Assembly: GCA_024036415.1 (NCBI GenBank)
Contig: JAMWET010003072.1
Coordinates: 152,371-216,370, forward strand
Direction of reading: 5' to 3'
DNA length: 64,000 bases
From: Prochilodus magdalenae
Taxonomy: Eukaryota > Chordata > Actinopteri > Characiformes > Prochilodontidae
The notes below the pieces were generated by a model, which worked only from the letters and a program-made list of their open reading frames with translations, made no database searches and had not been told where the DNA came from. The translations under genes and the position numbers were made by a program. Every line of letters starts with the position of its first letter. The stretch's first letter is position 1. Of this stretch, positions 1 to 13,235 are shown one piece after another.

Positions 1-200
1 ATACGGTAACTCAAATGAGCATTTTTCATAATACCATTTCAGTTTATTTGCTGAATTTAACATTAATACACAAGCCACGTATTATGTGTCATATGAAATT
101 CAACAAATGAACAGCCTGTGTATTACAACATATGTTCTCTGTAGATATATTCATATATATTCACTTTAAAGTCAATAAAACAGTGATGTATACAACTGTA

Positions 201-454
201 TATTGTCGCTGTCCAAAGAAAAACAGGTATCTCCAAAATGGCAACTTTACAGGACAGGCCAAAAACCTCATTTCATTTGAATGGAAGTCAATGGAACCAG
301 GCGTCTTTCCAAGCAGTTCTGGGCCATTTCTGTCAGTCCATTCCTCATGAAATTCACAGCCAGTGTAAACAGCAGCTCACGTGAACCAATGAGGCATAAA
401 AGTAAAAATCAACAAAAATGGAGATACATGTTTTTCATTGGACAGCGACGATAT
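201..454. mobile_element. MITE-like DNA element with about 33-bp terminal inverted repeats
   Basis: The left end reads TATTGTCGCTGTCCAAAG and the right end, reverse-complemented, reads TATCGTCGCTGTCCAATG. The similarity continues through the GTATCTCC block about 30 bases in. The element is about 250 bp and has no coding capacity. A TA dinucleotide flanks each inverted repeat, which would fit a Tc1/mariner-type target, but the superfamily is inferred. A half copy of the same element lies at 24,358-24,525. Confidence 0.75.
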
Positions 455-1345
455 GGTACCTAATAAAGTGGCCAGTTAATATACCTTACCCTGTTCAGTC
501 AAAGATGGAAGTGGTTAATTCACTTGGTCCTGAAACTTTCACTGCTTGTGAAAATGACTGAAAGGAAAAACTTTCCCAGAAAGTACATCACACCTCCACT
601 TCTGTTTTGAGGTGACCAGAGATAAACAAAGTTCGTTTAAGTGATGTTCTCACTGCACCAGCCTTCACTCACTCATGGAGTTGTAGCTATTGAATACATT
701 ATAATGACATGCAGCCAGTTATGAAACATTTGAAACACTCTGTGATAATGATCGCTGATAAAATCACCTGCTGAGAGGTGGCTTGTTCATTTTAGTTTAT
801 CTTCTTATCGTCACCTGCCATTTGCAAACTATTTGTTTACTCATGCAGATCGCTGCACGAAAGAGTGAAAACAGTACCTCCATGATGTTTTCACCGTCTG
901 TATAGGCTCAGTGTTACTTAGGCTTTTGGTACACATTAAAAGGTTTCTGCACACAGGTTCATTGAGGTGATCCACATTGCAGCATGTTAAACACATGGTG
1001 TTGTTACATGTCTTGCTCATTCATTCATTCATTCATTCATTCATTCATTCATTCATTCAAGTCACTTGTTACTCTGGGTCCTTGATGGCATTCTACAGTA
1101 GTGCTTGTTAAGAAAAGCACCCTGGACAGGTCCTCATTTTACTAAAGGCATAATGATTTTAACAATGTCAGGTTAAACCAAGTCCTTATCTCCTGAAATA
1201 TGAAGATATTTCACATATTCAGAATAAAAAAAGAGCCATGACATTCCAAAACCACATAAACACACAAGACAAAATGACCAGACAATCATTCTCCAAAGCA
1301 CTGTTCCATTAAAATAAGGGATGCATGGTTTGATATAGTAGTAAA
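455..1345. other. Non-coding stretch with an (ATTC)n microsatellite
   Basis: No convincing exon is seen. The only clear structure is a run of about ten ATTC units near 1,019-1,060. Confidence 0.6.
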
Positions 1346-1583
1346 CTATGGAATGAGTTGCCACTACATGTGAGGCTAGCCCCTACACTGCTAGTTTTTA
1401 AATCTCGTCTGAAATCTCATTTTTATTCTTTGGCTTTTAATGTAGTTGTGAGATAATGTTGTGGTTTTGTTTTGTTTGTTTGTTTGTTTTTATGTATGTC
1501 TGTCTATTCATTATTGGACAGCACTTTGGTCAACATATGTTGTTTTAAAATGTGCTTTATAAATAAAATTGACATTGACGTAG
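1346..1583 (+). mobile_element. 3' end of a non-LTR retrotransposon (LINE), with the last codons of its reverse transcriptase ORF
   Basis: Reading frame 1,346-1,456 gives a C-terminal segment that starts LWNELPLHVRLAPTL and continues with an FKSRLKSHF-type motif to a stop at 1,454. That pattern is typical of the end of fish LINE reverse-transcriptase ORFs of the CR1/L2 group. After the stop comes a short 3' UTR ending in GTGCTTTATAAATAAAATTGAC with a partly repeated TTGAC tail. The 5' part is missing, as is usual for target-primed insertions. The clade is inferred; being a LINE 3' end is well supported. Confidence 0.75.
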
Positions 1584-4500
1584 TAACTTTATTGATCGCC
1601 TATTGTGGCTCATACCTACACCGTACATAAGCGAAATTTCACTCAAAGCTACACCTTATTCTCTCTCTGCTGGCAGCCCTGGATTGCATCTTTGCTTTAG
1701 AGACGTATGTAAACTAGCTCTGCCTTTACAATAACAGACCTAATAATCTGTGAATAAATTCTGAAGAACAAATAACCTAAACTAACCATTCAAAAACATC
1801 TCTCCAACAAGCTACAGTGTTATCATTATTTTCAATTTTTATTATTTTAGTGCTGATATTACTGATGTTATTGGTCAGTGAAATTTGTATGCATTCATGC
1901 TATAGACAATGATGGCCGAAGCTTGTGGCAAGCGACCGTTATGATGATCACTGCCCACTCTCGGCAAGAATCCATGTTCAGCAGCAAGCAAAAGAAGAGA
2001 TATATAAAATGACTAAACAAGAGTAAACATTGGTGCTGATTTCCACATAGTGAGATAGAGATTGATGCTGGACTCACAAGTAACTTCTAGACTGGTAAGT
2101 AAATGTCTGTTAATGCTGAAGGTTATTGGGAATGAACAAAATAACTTTCTGATGTTAGGTTACAACGTATTGTTTGGAGTTTGAATTTTACAGGTTGTGT
2201 CATCTTCAAAACTGCTCCATTAAGAATTCGGAATTTGCTGCAAATATGATGGCATTTTAATATGTTTGTTTAGCGCCAACAGAGTGGGCTTCAGTTTGGC
2301 CAATTTGGCTGTGTAGAAATGAGAACTGGCCTCCCTAAATGCCCTTACCATCTTCGTCTTGCCTACATGTAAGTTCACAAAGTATCTCTTTAGCAAATCT
2401 TAAATTTCCTCTATAAACCATAAAGCAAAAGCAACCACACTGCAGATTTGCACTTTCAGTTCCCACCAAACGGAGTGACGGACCATTTAAGGTGGCAACT
2501 AAAAACACATTTGCATTCATGAACACAAAGGGTCCTCAGAAATGCTTCCTTTGCTCTTTCCTCCAGCTGATCTTTTGGCAAAAGTGTATTTTTCATAACC
2601 TAATCACCATTTACGTCACTTGATTTTTGGGTTTTGTGGTGACCTACTAAACAGACTTCCTCTGCTTGTGTCGTCTAATGCTCTTGTGCAAAACAGAAAG
2701 GCAGGAAACTGTTGTGCTACCCTCAGCAGCACCGACACTGTGGCACAGGAAGAGATTGCCCTCATGCAATCATCTGGGACCAAGCTTTTCTGCTTCTCTA
2801 ATAGTGGTTTTAGGATTGGGATGTGGGTTGTGAAATGTGTTCCTAGACCAGCACGAAAAGGGAAACTGCAGACCAAAACAAAGAGTTACCCAGAAGTCAC
2901 TGCAGTTGGACAAATGTGTAACAGGAAGTTCCTGCTCCCCCAGTCTTTGGCCCAGGGCTCGGCCTGCTTCAGCTAACCTCCTCACCCAAGCGTAGCAACA
3001 AGTCCCCTCTGAAGTCTCTGTTTGAAGATGATTGACATCAAAGTTTGCGTTCCTTTGCAATTGGTCCTCCAGGGAGCTTTTATTCATGGTTTTATCTCCT
3101 GGCTCAGGGCTAATCCACATAACAGACCACTGTGGATTCACGGTGAAGGAATCATGATGTTTCTAACTTCTTTAACAGATCAGTGGTGCCTTTCCAAGGT
3201 CAGTTCTGGCAGATTATTCCAGATCTAGCTTTGGTACACTGGAGATTCTGATTCTAAGGAAGAAAAACAGGCCATGGTACATACTTGCAGAGCAGGCTTT
3301 ACCTGAGGGTATCTGCTAGGTTTGTTGTGAAACCAGAGGTTTGCTAGGGGCTCAGGTAATCTGTTTCTGAACTTCTGACTGTGGCTGATAAAGAGGCTGT
3401 GCTAGGGTTGTCATGATATATAAATTTCACAACATGGTAAGATTTGTTGTTTTTGCATCAGTTATTTTTTTGTGATTTACATTGTTGTCTTGATCAAGGA
3501 ACAACTGGCACAAAGTCATTTTCTTAGACGATGTAATATAAATACAAAAGGATATAAACAAAAGGGTGATATACACTTATCAAAAATAGTTGCACCCAGG
3601 AGGAAGTTTCAGATTGCAACACTATTGGGAAGGACGATAAAGGTTACCAGGAAGAATAAGTCATGGTAAATTTAGACTGATATGGGCAATATTTATTGAA
3701 CTACACCTACAGTAGTAGTGTCTTCCAGTAACGCACTAACACAACATGCCACATGTCTCAACATGGAGTTGTAGTGGATCCTAATGGGGCCCTGCGAAGT
3801 GTCCTTATGTTACATGCATGGCCGAGCGTGAAACTTGAATCATTTGCATGTCTCACGATGTCAAACCTACCCATCAGGTTTTGTTCCTGTTGGTTGATGA
3901 TGATGATTTTACATACACAGTAGGAATGGAGCTAACGAGATTCTGTTTTCTATCGTAGCTCAGTCACTTACAGCAATCTGTGGACTCTACAACCAGATAG
4001 AGATGCAAATCGATAGCTGTTAACATCGTGGAGTTATTTGCTTTTTTTGCATTTAGAATCGCCACTTAGTGGCTGCTTGAATCCTCTGAGTAGAACTACT
4101 GAGCACAAGTCTAAAGTTGCATTCCAATCTGCCAGCTTCTTATTGAACATGCAACTGCTGCTTCATTTTGTGGAGGAATGGAAAATTCGGAAAAAAAAGA
4201 AGTTGGCTGAAGGTTTTCTGTTGGCTTTGGTCACACATTTGGATGATGTCTTCACAAATTAGTTAATATTTTTGAGATATTAGCATGGGTATCCGATGCT
4301 TAATTGAAGCTATGTCAGCACTGTCACCATTCCATTTACCGCCCATCGTTATCAAACACAACTGAGAACCCCAGTTCTAACAGCTTGGATACACTATATC
4401 CAGCAGGTTAATCAGTCATTCAAGGTAGGCTATCCAAAGCAAAAAATAAAGGCTTGTGTTAAACAGCACTATAGAAAGTATTCTTATTATCACTCAATAT

Positions 4501-7500
4501 GTCTGTATTTAATTCACAGAGCATATCATGTTCCGATACGTGCATAGAAAAAACAAAAAGAACATCAAGATGAGTACCATGATGTCTCTGGGCTGTGCAT
4601 GGGATGTTGCCGAGTTGCAAATGTGACAGAACTTGTAGTGTGTACTTAAAGTATTAGCCCTGAAAGAACATAATTATGCCAAACGTTAAATCGGCCTATT
4701 GAAAGTCTATTGAATCAAATAAAAGAGAATGAGACCAAGTCTCCTGGGATTTCCACCCGCTAAAACATGAGAAATACACAAATAATTTAAGTCTGTTTTA
4801 TTTAAAATAGGATATATTCCACATTACTCATCACACTCTGTATTCAACTATTTCAAATTATGGAGTTACGTCTTGTTTTCGAAGATTTTATTGGCTTCTG
4901 GCTCTGTAAGCACATTGGGTGTGCCTTTACCATCTCTGTGTTGTCTTTCCTCTTTCATCTCTTGTTGGGTGTATGTAGTATTGCCAGATTTTCTGCCAAA
5001 AGGGGTGTGGGGGTGAGGGGCGATGTATTTTGCTTGGATTTTGCAGTGCTTTGGAAAAATGGGGGCTTGTATATTATGATTGTGGCTGATCTTTAACAGT
5101 ATATAAAAAGAATAAACTGCACTGTGAGAATTCTTCTTATGTACAAGTCTTGTTGAGAGAAGGTTGCTGCCACTCCCATCATCACTTTTTGCAATCAGGA
5201 AAAGAACATGGCATTAATGACCCAATTCACTTCGCCTTACTGACTGTGGCCTTACTGTAGTTTGGCAATAGATCAAAAATTGCAATGGCCAGTGATCCAG
5301 ACAAACAGCTTAAACAAGTTTTATGAATGTGCATAAGAAGTGGTTATGCTTCCCCGCATGCCTCCTGTTATTTGTTTCCCCTTCTGACTGGATGGGATTA
5401 TGGAGCTGATCATACAACACAAATAAAACCTCAGTGAAACAATGATGAGCTATGCCACAAGACTGCAAGTGATGGTAGTAAGTTTCACATACATGCAATG
5501 TCTTTTCTGTTTTTTATTCAGTTGTAGTTTCAGTGTCCAGGCATTTCCCAGATAAAATTATATAATAGGAACATTTTACCAAATAGATATTTATCTTAAT
5601 TTAAGAAAGGCAAAATATCTGCAGCTTATGCAGATGTTTATTAATGTCATGTTGGTTTAAATATTGTATTATTTAACGACCTTTGACTGTTTTTGATATT
5701 TTTAATTTGTGATATTTACACATATTGGGTTTGCTCATGTTTACATTTTGGTTGATCGCACAGACGTGTTGTTAGCTGTTAGAGCATGTTAAAATTGATT
5801 GTTATTCTAGACTGGCTATTAATTATGTGGGAGATGCATTCTGTAATTTGTTAAGTTCGTTAAGAAAAAGAATGATATTTTGACTGAATCACTGGAGGAA
5901 AAGTGTAAACACGAGTCAGAGAGAAAAGTAGACATACATTTGGCGTGTATATGAGATTGGGACAAAATTCATATGATTATGTTTGGTTCACAGTAGAGCT
6001 GCTGTATTGGAGTTAAAGTTGAGCGTCTCTCTGGAACTCATAGTGGAACTTCTTGCATGTTGAGCTAGGGGTAGTGCCAATGAAACGCATGACTGTCATA
6101 AGAATCATGAAGTGTCATATTCAGCCAGCTAAATGCTAACTTTTAATATCATTCAGGACACTTTTAAACAAAACAAAATAGAGGCAGGGCAGAGTCTGGA
6201 AGATCAGGAAATGTGACATTCTCAGGAAAACAAGTGTACAAACCCAATACATAAATGTCAAAATTGTCCTAGATTTTAGACTCTCGACAGCCAATTTATT
6301 TGGATTTTTTTAAGGATGTTTTCATATACCCATTGATTGTCCTCGCTTTAAGGATGCCCATATCATTTGTAATTATCATTCATTATCTGGTTTGGCTCAG
6401 TCAGGCATGCAACTGATAGAATTGAACAATTCCATACAATGACCAGGGCTGTTTTGTTTATTCCACACAAAACATAAAATAAAACACATGCCTTAATTGA
6501 AGCAGAACCCATTTTAGGTTTGTTCCCTGTAAAGAATGCGTTGCTTATTTTCACTTAGAAAACCAACAAAAAAAAATCGTGTGGTGATATTCAAAAATTT
6601 GCATTGAACTGAGTGTTCTATTTGTTGGAGCCATTTATCGTGTGTTTAGATTTTAATACATATTGTAAATGTTGTATTAATAATTTGCAACAGGATTTGA
6701 GTTATATTTCTAATATATGAATATTTGTACCATTGCATTTAAGTGATATAAGAACTTGTAGAAAATGTATTGTTTTTTTTTGGTTGGGATGCAATCTGAT
6801 TGGCTCCTGAGCTTGGTATAAAAGCGTGGGCACGCATAGAAGGGCAGAAGCCTCGAGCCAATGACCATGACAAGTTTCTTCTAGTTAGTCAGAAGCTTTA
6901 AAATGAAGCTAAAGAAAAATGTAGATATTTGTTTCTAAGCACAATATACATGTTAGAAAATTATAACTGAAAACATATGAGCAGAGGAGTTTTTGTATAG
7001 ACCTGAAATCATGACTTGATGACTGGAGCCATACTTGGCTTGACCCAAGTTGGCAAGTTGGGGACAGATGAGGGGACATGTCACCTCACAGGTGCTCAAG
7101 GTGATTATTTAAGGCCCAATTTTTTCACACTTCCTGACTTTTCATTGATCTTGTAAGACCTACTTCAAACAACATTATGGCAAAATCCAACACAGTCTTG
7201 TTCCCACAACCTGCCTCAACATGTCTATGGAAGTGCATTGAATGGAGACATAAGGCGCCAACCCTGAACACACCAAGAGCACAGATGTGCTCCAGAGGGA
7301 GGGAATCGAGTGCAAACAACAGTCAAGCCACTGCTTTTCAGCTAACCGGTGAACTGAGTGGAAATGCGGCCCTCTGGTCTACAAACGGAACAAGGTGTCA
7401 TCCAGAGAGATTCTCCAGTTCTACAACAAGTGGTACAGATATGGAGGTACTGCAACTTTGTATGCATGACTGTGGGCTTGTATCTGAGTGTGTTTGTTTG

Positions 7501-9300
7501 TGTGCCCACACGCAAAAACAGTCAGGGAACTGTCAGAACCTGTTTGGCAACTCTTTTGGGTGATTCTTCCTGTTGGGGAAGAGGAGCAGGGCAGGAATGA
7601 CACCCACACCGTCCTTGGCCATGATTCAACATGTTGGAGCAAGTACTGAAAAAAAACTCTTGGTATCTGTGCGTGCCGCAGGCATAGGTAGTGGTGGTGT
7701 TGGCGGGGTGGGGTGTAGTGGTGGGGGATTGTGAAGAGAGGTAACACCCTCCACCAGAAAAGAGCTACAGTCGGAGAACAATTGGAGGAGGCCTTTCCAT
7801 TCAGCTGATGTTTAAACACGGAAACCTCTTGTTTTTCCTCTCTGTGACCTCGCCATGGTGTGTCTGCTACCCCTGCAGGATGTCCACTCTGGAAGGGATA
7901 AAATGGGACTGCAAGCTTCAGTGTGTATCCCATAACAACTGAATCACTGTTGTATGATCCACACTTACTTCCAAATTTAGACCAGGCCAAGGTTTCAGCC
8001 TTTGCGGATAGATTTTATAGAGCCGGGGGCTGGACAGTGAGCCAAAACCTTGAGCCCTAATGTTGCTCTGGCGTGAGGCAGTTTCTTGTGTTAGATAGGA
8101 ATTTACAGGACTAGATATTCTTAAAGGAGCCATGTCAGTTTGAAATACAGGAGTTTGGAGGAGAATGCCAGCTTTGTGACGTTGTACATTGGCATGGCAT
8201 GTACTGTTTACAAAATATGCTGCCAAAACAGTCTGTTATAAGTTTTTGCCAAGTCGTTTACACTTTTCCAGCATTTGCATATATCCCTGCAGTTATATGC
8301 AAATGCTGTTAAATTGAATTAAACTACTTAAATTTACTTATAGGTTGTTAGCAAGGAATGTTACTTCATGGCGTGTGGCGTGAACTGTAGTTGGAAGTCA
8401 GGAAGTGATTTTCTACATAGGGATCATTATCGCAGGTCCTCAAAACGCCTTATGTCTTACACCGTTTAGGGTTGCTCACAAACGATCTAACCTAGAAACC
8501 ATGAGGAGTTGTTGTTCAGCACCATTGAAATGGCTTGCGAACCATCGTCTACAGTCAGGACCAGACCGAAGTCTTGTTCTTGTTCGAATTTAAGCGTTAG
8601 CTGTTTTGCTTGTAGCTGTAGTTTTAAATCTACGACCAGTGCACACCCATAGGTCAAGGGTACAATACAGAGCTCCTCCCGAACGCACAAAGCTGAACCC
8701 AGCTACCTCTTAGCCACTTTTTCCGTTCCACCTTAAATGGTGCAGCGGGAGCCAGAATGTATTTTTTACAGCTCATCTGGTGACAGAATTAAAACCTACG
8801 TTGGGAAAAGAACCTTAACGTTAATGTTGAGAGCATCAAATGTTTCTTGCTAATCAACAAAAGAGCCAAACGAAAGTCAGTGTGGAGCACATTGGTACCG
8901 AGGTCAACCCAGGTAGGTAGGTAGGTAGTTGCTCATATATTCTCTCTGCTCCTCTTCAAAACATATATCCAACATTTTTCTGTTTATACCTTCTTTAAAC
9001 TAGCACAGTGGGGGTTTTATCTTGTCCATTCTGTTTTCCCTTGCTGCCCTACATTTCGCATGTCATTATAAGCATATAGATATAATAAATCTTCCAAAGT
9101 TCTAAAGAGTGTCTTGGCTTTAAATACTTATTGTAACATACAGGACAGCCAATCAGAACAGAGCTCAATTATATAACTATATATATTATATAAAACTATC
9201 TCCAAAGGCGGATTAACAAAGCCTGTTTAATTCTAAAGGAGATACGGAGGCTGGAAAATTAGGGACCACATAAACGACAGTTGTCTGCTTTTTTTAGAGA
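1584..9300. other. Long non-coding stretch, no supportable gene
   Basis: The open frames here are short, overlap on both strands and lack recognisable domains or splice-framed exons. The segments near 2,620-3,200 and 7,180-8,230 are the least repetitive and most GC-balanced parts, and could be intron, untranslated or conserved non-coding DNA. I cannot assign a product to them. Confidence 0.5.
6797..6824 (+). promoter_or_regulatory. Possible core promoter: inverted CCAAT box plus TATA box
   Basis: ATTGG (reverse CCAAT) at about 6,800 is followed about 15 bp later by GGTATAAAAGCG. The spacing is tighter than usual and no downstream ORF is recognised. It may be a relic promoter of a mobile element or a chance match. 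Confidence 0.25.
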
Positions 9301-9318
9301 AGCTTGTAGAGGACTTTG

Positions 9319-9350
<32 letters not shown>

Positions 9351-9364
9351 ATTTACATATATGT
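9319..9364. repeat. (AT)n/(GT)n microsatellite
   Basis: Alternating AT then GT dinucleotides, directly next to a dispersed repeat copy at 9,369-9,474. Confidence 0.85.
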
Positions 9365-9368
9365 ATAT

Positions 9369-9474
9369 GTTGAGTGGGACTGGAGAGGTGATTGAGCATG
9401 CTGTAGCATACTAGAGTAGGCTTGTGGTGTTTTGCTCTTGCTCCACACCCACCTCAGTTCCATTCACTCAGGAA
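9369..9474. repeat. Dispersed repeat, copy A
   Basis: About 100 bp starting GAGTGGGACTGGAGAGGT and ending CACCTCAGTTCCATTC. It is nearly identical to 12,390-12,486. Both copies sit beside AT microsatellites. The family is not identified. Confidence 0.7.
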
Positions 9475-11159
9475 TGCAGTGCAAACAGTCATTGGCCAGT
9501 GTTTCAGTCGGCACACCTCCACGTTCTGCAGAACATGCACTGAAACACCCCGTAACCCACACATCAAAACACTGCTCGAAACAAGCACAGCATGTGCACG
9601 ACAAAACAAGGCCAATGCACCAACACACTCCTCAAAATAAAGACTGTTTAGTCTGCATACAACAGTCAGCAAAACAGGCTCTCGAGAAGAGCATTAGAAC
9701 CAGTTGTTTGGGAGGCAGTTAAATGCACAGGTAGGTAAAAGCCTACGCCTAAAGCCTAAGGGAAAGAGACTTGACAGGTGAGACAGCAGAGGTGTCTTAA
9801 CTTCAGTCCTGGAGGACTTTTTCAGGTACAGTAGGCATGTTTGACATGGCAGACCTTCTATTTTCTGAGCCACAGAACGGATACCAGCCATAAAGATTTT
9901 TATAGACCAGTATGACAAATATGAGAGAGAGGTCATAACAGCAATGGAATTTTACCATCCCCATCCCATCACTGGCATAATAAGATCTACATCACTGAAA
10001 GTCAAGTGAAATTGCTTGGAAAATGTTGCATTTGTGCATAAAATTAGCATAAATGGGTCCTATATACCACTGTTGTTGGGACAAAACCTCCTCTCTCCCC
10101 GTTTTTGTTGTTTTTCAGTCTAATTTTAAATGTAATTTAATTTTTTTTGTAATTTAAAAACATGCCTGTTGCCCTTTACGTTGTGAATTTCCTGATGGAC
10201 CAAAAGAGACGGATCAAAATGACATGGGGAAAAAGTCTGGTTACCCTGGTTACAACAAATGCATCTCGGGAATTCATGATAAGTCTTAATCTCCATATAT
10301 GTTAATGCTAAAGATTATTTGAAGTCATTTAAGCTGTTTCTATTGGCCAATACCTCATGAAATGTTCAAAGTGCTGCCAGTATTTTCAAATGAAAATGGA
10401 TAATATGCTAAATATCATAACTGTGTTCTCTAAAGTTCCAGCTTCACAGGAGAAGGGAAAGACATTTTATTTCTATTGTTAGTGAATAGCAAAACTGTTT
10501 TCAAACCATATGGGAGCATTTCTGATTGTCCATTTATCATTAGGTTGTCCCACCATGTAAAGAGATGTGCATCTTCTCAAACTTAAAAAAAAAAAAGAGA
10601 AAGAGAGAGCGACAAGATTTTTGGACAGATATGTAGATGAGGCTGAAGGCTGGTTTTCTGGACAGGGTTGTAGTCCAGGACTAGGCTTGATCCATGTCTG
10701 GCAAACTGACCCCAGAAGAATGATTATAGAACACCATTAACCACTAGCCATGAAATGCCAAATTCCAGTTTCCAATGATCTGATCTCACCTTTGCAACTC
10801 TTCTAGGTTAGGCTGTAGGTAAAGGGTATAGATTTCACTGAGCTATTAGGATGTAGCTACTCCCACTAGTGCATAAGCTCCAAAGGTCAACAGCCTTTGA
10901 GCAGAGCTTGAAACTCATAGGTGACACATTTTCCCTGTAACCTGTATTGGTACTGTGAAAAGCCATCTTACAACATCTACTTAAACAGCTCAGCTACCTA
11001 AAGAACAGGGAGCTTCACCTCAGACCTTCAGTAATTATGTAGAGTACAGCTGGAAACCCAGAAACACACCCAAAGAGAGAGCAGGTGGAGGAAGACGGCA
11101 CCAAAAACCCACAAGCACAGTACAGAAAGAGAGAAAAGCAGAGTGTGATAAGAGATCAG

Positions 11160-11590
11160 AAGTGTACCTGGTTAAAGGGGACTGCAGCACCATCCTAACC
11201 GGACGTCTTTCTTTTCCCTCAGTTTTTAACAGTTCCAGTCAAAGCCACACATGTATGTGTCCGTTTTTCCCTTTTTCTCTCCTCCTCTCTCTCACTTGTT
11301 GCCTTTTTGTTGCTCTTTCTCCCCCTCTTTTCCGCTCCAGCCTGTCCACCTGGGGCTCGAAGTTCCAGTCCTGGCAGACGGAGCGCGGGGCCAGTGTGAG
11401 AGTGTATGCGCGAGGTATGAGCGTGTGTGTGTATGTGTGTGCAGCAGAGCTTTGTGCCGGTTTCAGCTTGCCTGCCTCCTCTGTCTGCACTCATTTCCTG
11501 TTCCAGAGCACACATCACAGCTTCAGAGGAGAGAGACAGCCAGCAACAGGAAGAGAGACAGAGAGAAAGAGAGAGACTGGTGGTGAAGTT
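11160..11590. other. Pyrimidine-rich, GT-rich and purine-rich low-complexity tract
   Basis: A CT-rich segment (about 11,265-11,340), a GTGTGT segment (about 11,425-11,445) and a GAGA-rich segment (about 11,525-11,580) follow each other. Open frames in several registers and on both strands reflect the composition, and no domain is recognised. Confidence 0.5.
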
Positions 11591-12389
11591 TAAGCAAATG
11601 TTACTTCACGTTTCTATATTTGTTATGCTTTGAAGGTCAACAGGTGATAGGTCTGAATACTGGTGGATCTTTATTTACATGCAGGACCATTTTTGTGTCC
11701 ACAGCATTTTTACGGCCTTAGTGTAAATCTCTATGGGTGGGTTTAGCCTAGTCCTGGACCACGTGGGATATTTTCCATTGAATGAGAATATAGAGTCCCT
11801 ATCCAGGACTGTATAGTAACTGACCCTGTAAGTTACAATACTGTGTTTATTATGCCTAAGTAATGAAGTTTTGAATGTACACACTGGCACTAAGCAACAT
11901 TACTTTTGCCATCATAACATGAAACTTGACTCAGGCAGGAAATCCGTCCTGACCAAGGAAAATAACAATGGCCACATGCTTTATAAAGGAAACTTGGCAT
12001 TCATCATTCTGCCCATGACTTGTTTCGGGCTTTGTGATGCATTATACACTCAGTCAAACTTGTGACTAGACATTTAGCATCTATAGGAAGAAAGGAAAGA
12101 ATAGAATTCTGACACGGTAAAACAATTGCAGGTTTTTTCCCAAACTATTATTGTTCTAACATAGACTTAATTGACTTATTCATGCTCCGCCCACAAAGGC
12201 ATTCTTTCCTAGTAAGTGTAGCTGTTGACAGGTTACCTGTTCAAGGTCACTGAAACTTCAGTAATATGTTATTAATAAAAAAAAAAAATAAATAAAATAA
12301 AAATAAAAAAAATAAATATATATATATTTTATAATTTTTTTTTAATAAAAAAAAAAATTAAATATATATATATAATGTATATGTGTGTG

Positions 12390-12481
12390 TGGAGTGGGAC
12401 TGGAGTGGTAATTTAGCATGCTTTAGCATTAATAGAGTAGGCTTGTGGTGTTTTGCTCTTGCTCCACACCCACCTCAGTTC

Positions 12482-12486
<5 letters not shown>
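12390..12486. repeat. Dispersed repeat, copy B
   Basis: Second copy of the 9,369-9,474 unit, in the same orientation, with a few substitutions and indels. It is directly followed by two AT runs. Confidence 0.7.

Positions 12487-12570
<84 letters not shown>
12487..12570. repeat. Two long (AT)n runs separated by TTCCATTC
   Basis: About 20 AT units, then a TTCCATTC spacer that repeats the end of the preceding repeat, then about 17 AT units. Confidence 0.9.
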
Positions 12571-12573
<3 letters not shown>

Positions 12574-12896
12574 TCTAATACAAATCTATGAACACTATTA
12601 CTTATATAATAACTATTAAAATAGGTCATTCAAGGAAAGATCAGTAATAAAGAAGTTTCGCAGCAGGTTTTCTTATTTTTCTAATTTGGAAAAGTTCATT
12701 TTTTGTCTCATAGCATACTCTCTTTTTATCATAAAATATTTTTTTATAACTTTGTCATATAAATGTTTTTGTTATTCACACTACAGGCGCACATACTGTG
12801 AGCTTTAAGAGAGTCCTCATAACTGGGTGATCCTAGTCTTATCTAATGTATTCATTCATTATTGCGTGGAAATCATTTTAATATCATGCAGTTCTT

Positions 12897-13235
12897 GTAA
12901 CATATCAGTGAAACTGTAATTTCTTTACATTCTGTTGATAATCTGAGTTTATTTTTTGGAATATCTGGAATATTTAGCAAAACAAATTTTACAGATTGCT
13001 CCTTTAAGTACTGACAACGTCCATAATATTCTCAGATTAGCATGGTGGCGTGATTTATTATGATAAGAATACATATGACACATTCAAAAAAAGTAGTAAT
13101 ATATTATACTTTATAAATATATATTTAGATAATTTATACAATTAATTTTTTTATTTATATAGATCAAATAGGATTGATAACAGCAAACAGAAATGTTAAA
13201 TTTGGTCTTATTACTATTTCCATTATTTTCTGGAG
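12897..13235 (+). repeat. Direct duplication, left copy
   Basis: Shares the blocks TTCTTTACATTCTGTTGATA, CTCCTTTAAGTACTGACAA and ATCAAATAGGATTGAT with 14,311-14,660, in the same order and orientation, about 1.4 kb apart. No coding content is recognised. Confidence 0.75.

Noticed and set aside
7421..7990. 189-codon minus-strand ORF
   Set aside because: Overlaps plus-strand ORFs of similar size, has GT/CA-rich composition and no recognisable motif; its length matching that of the interferons is a coincidence.
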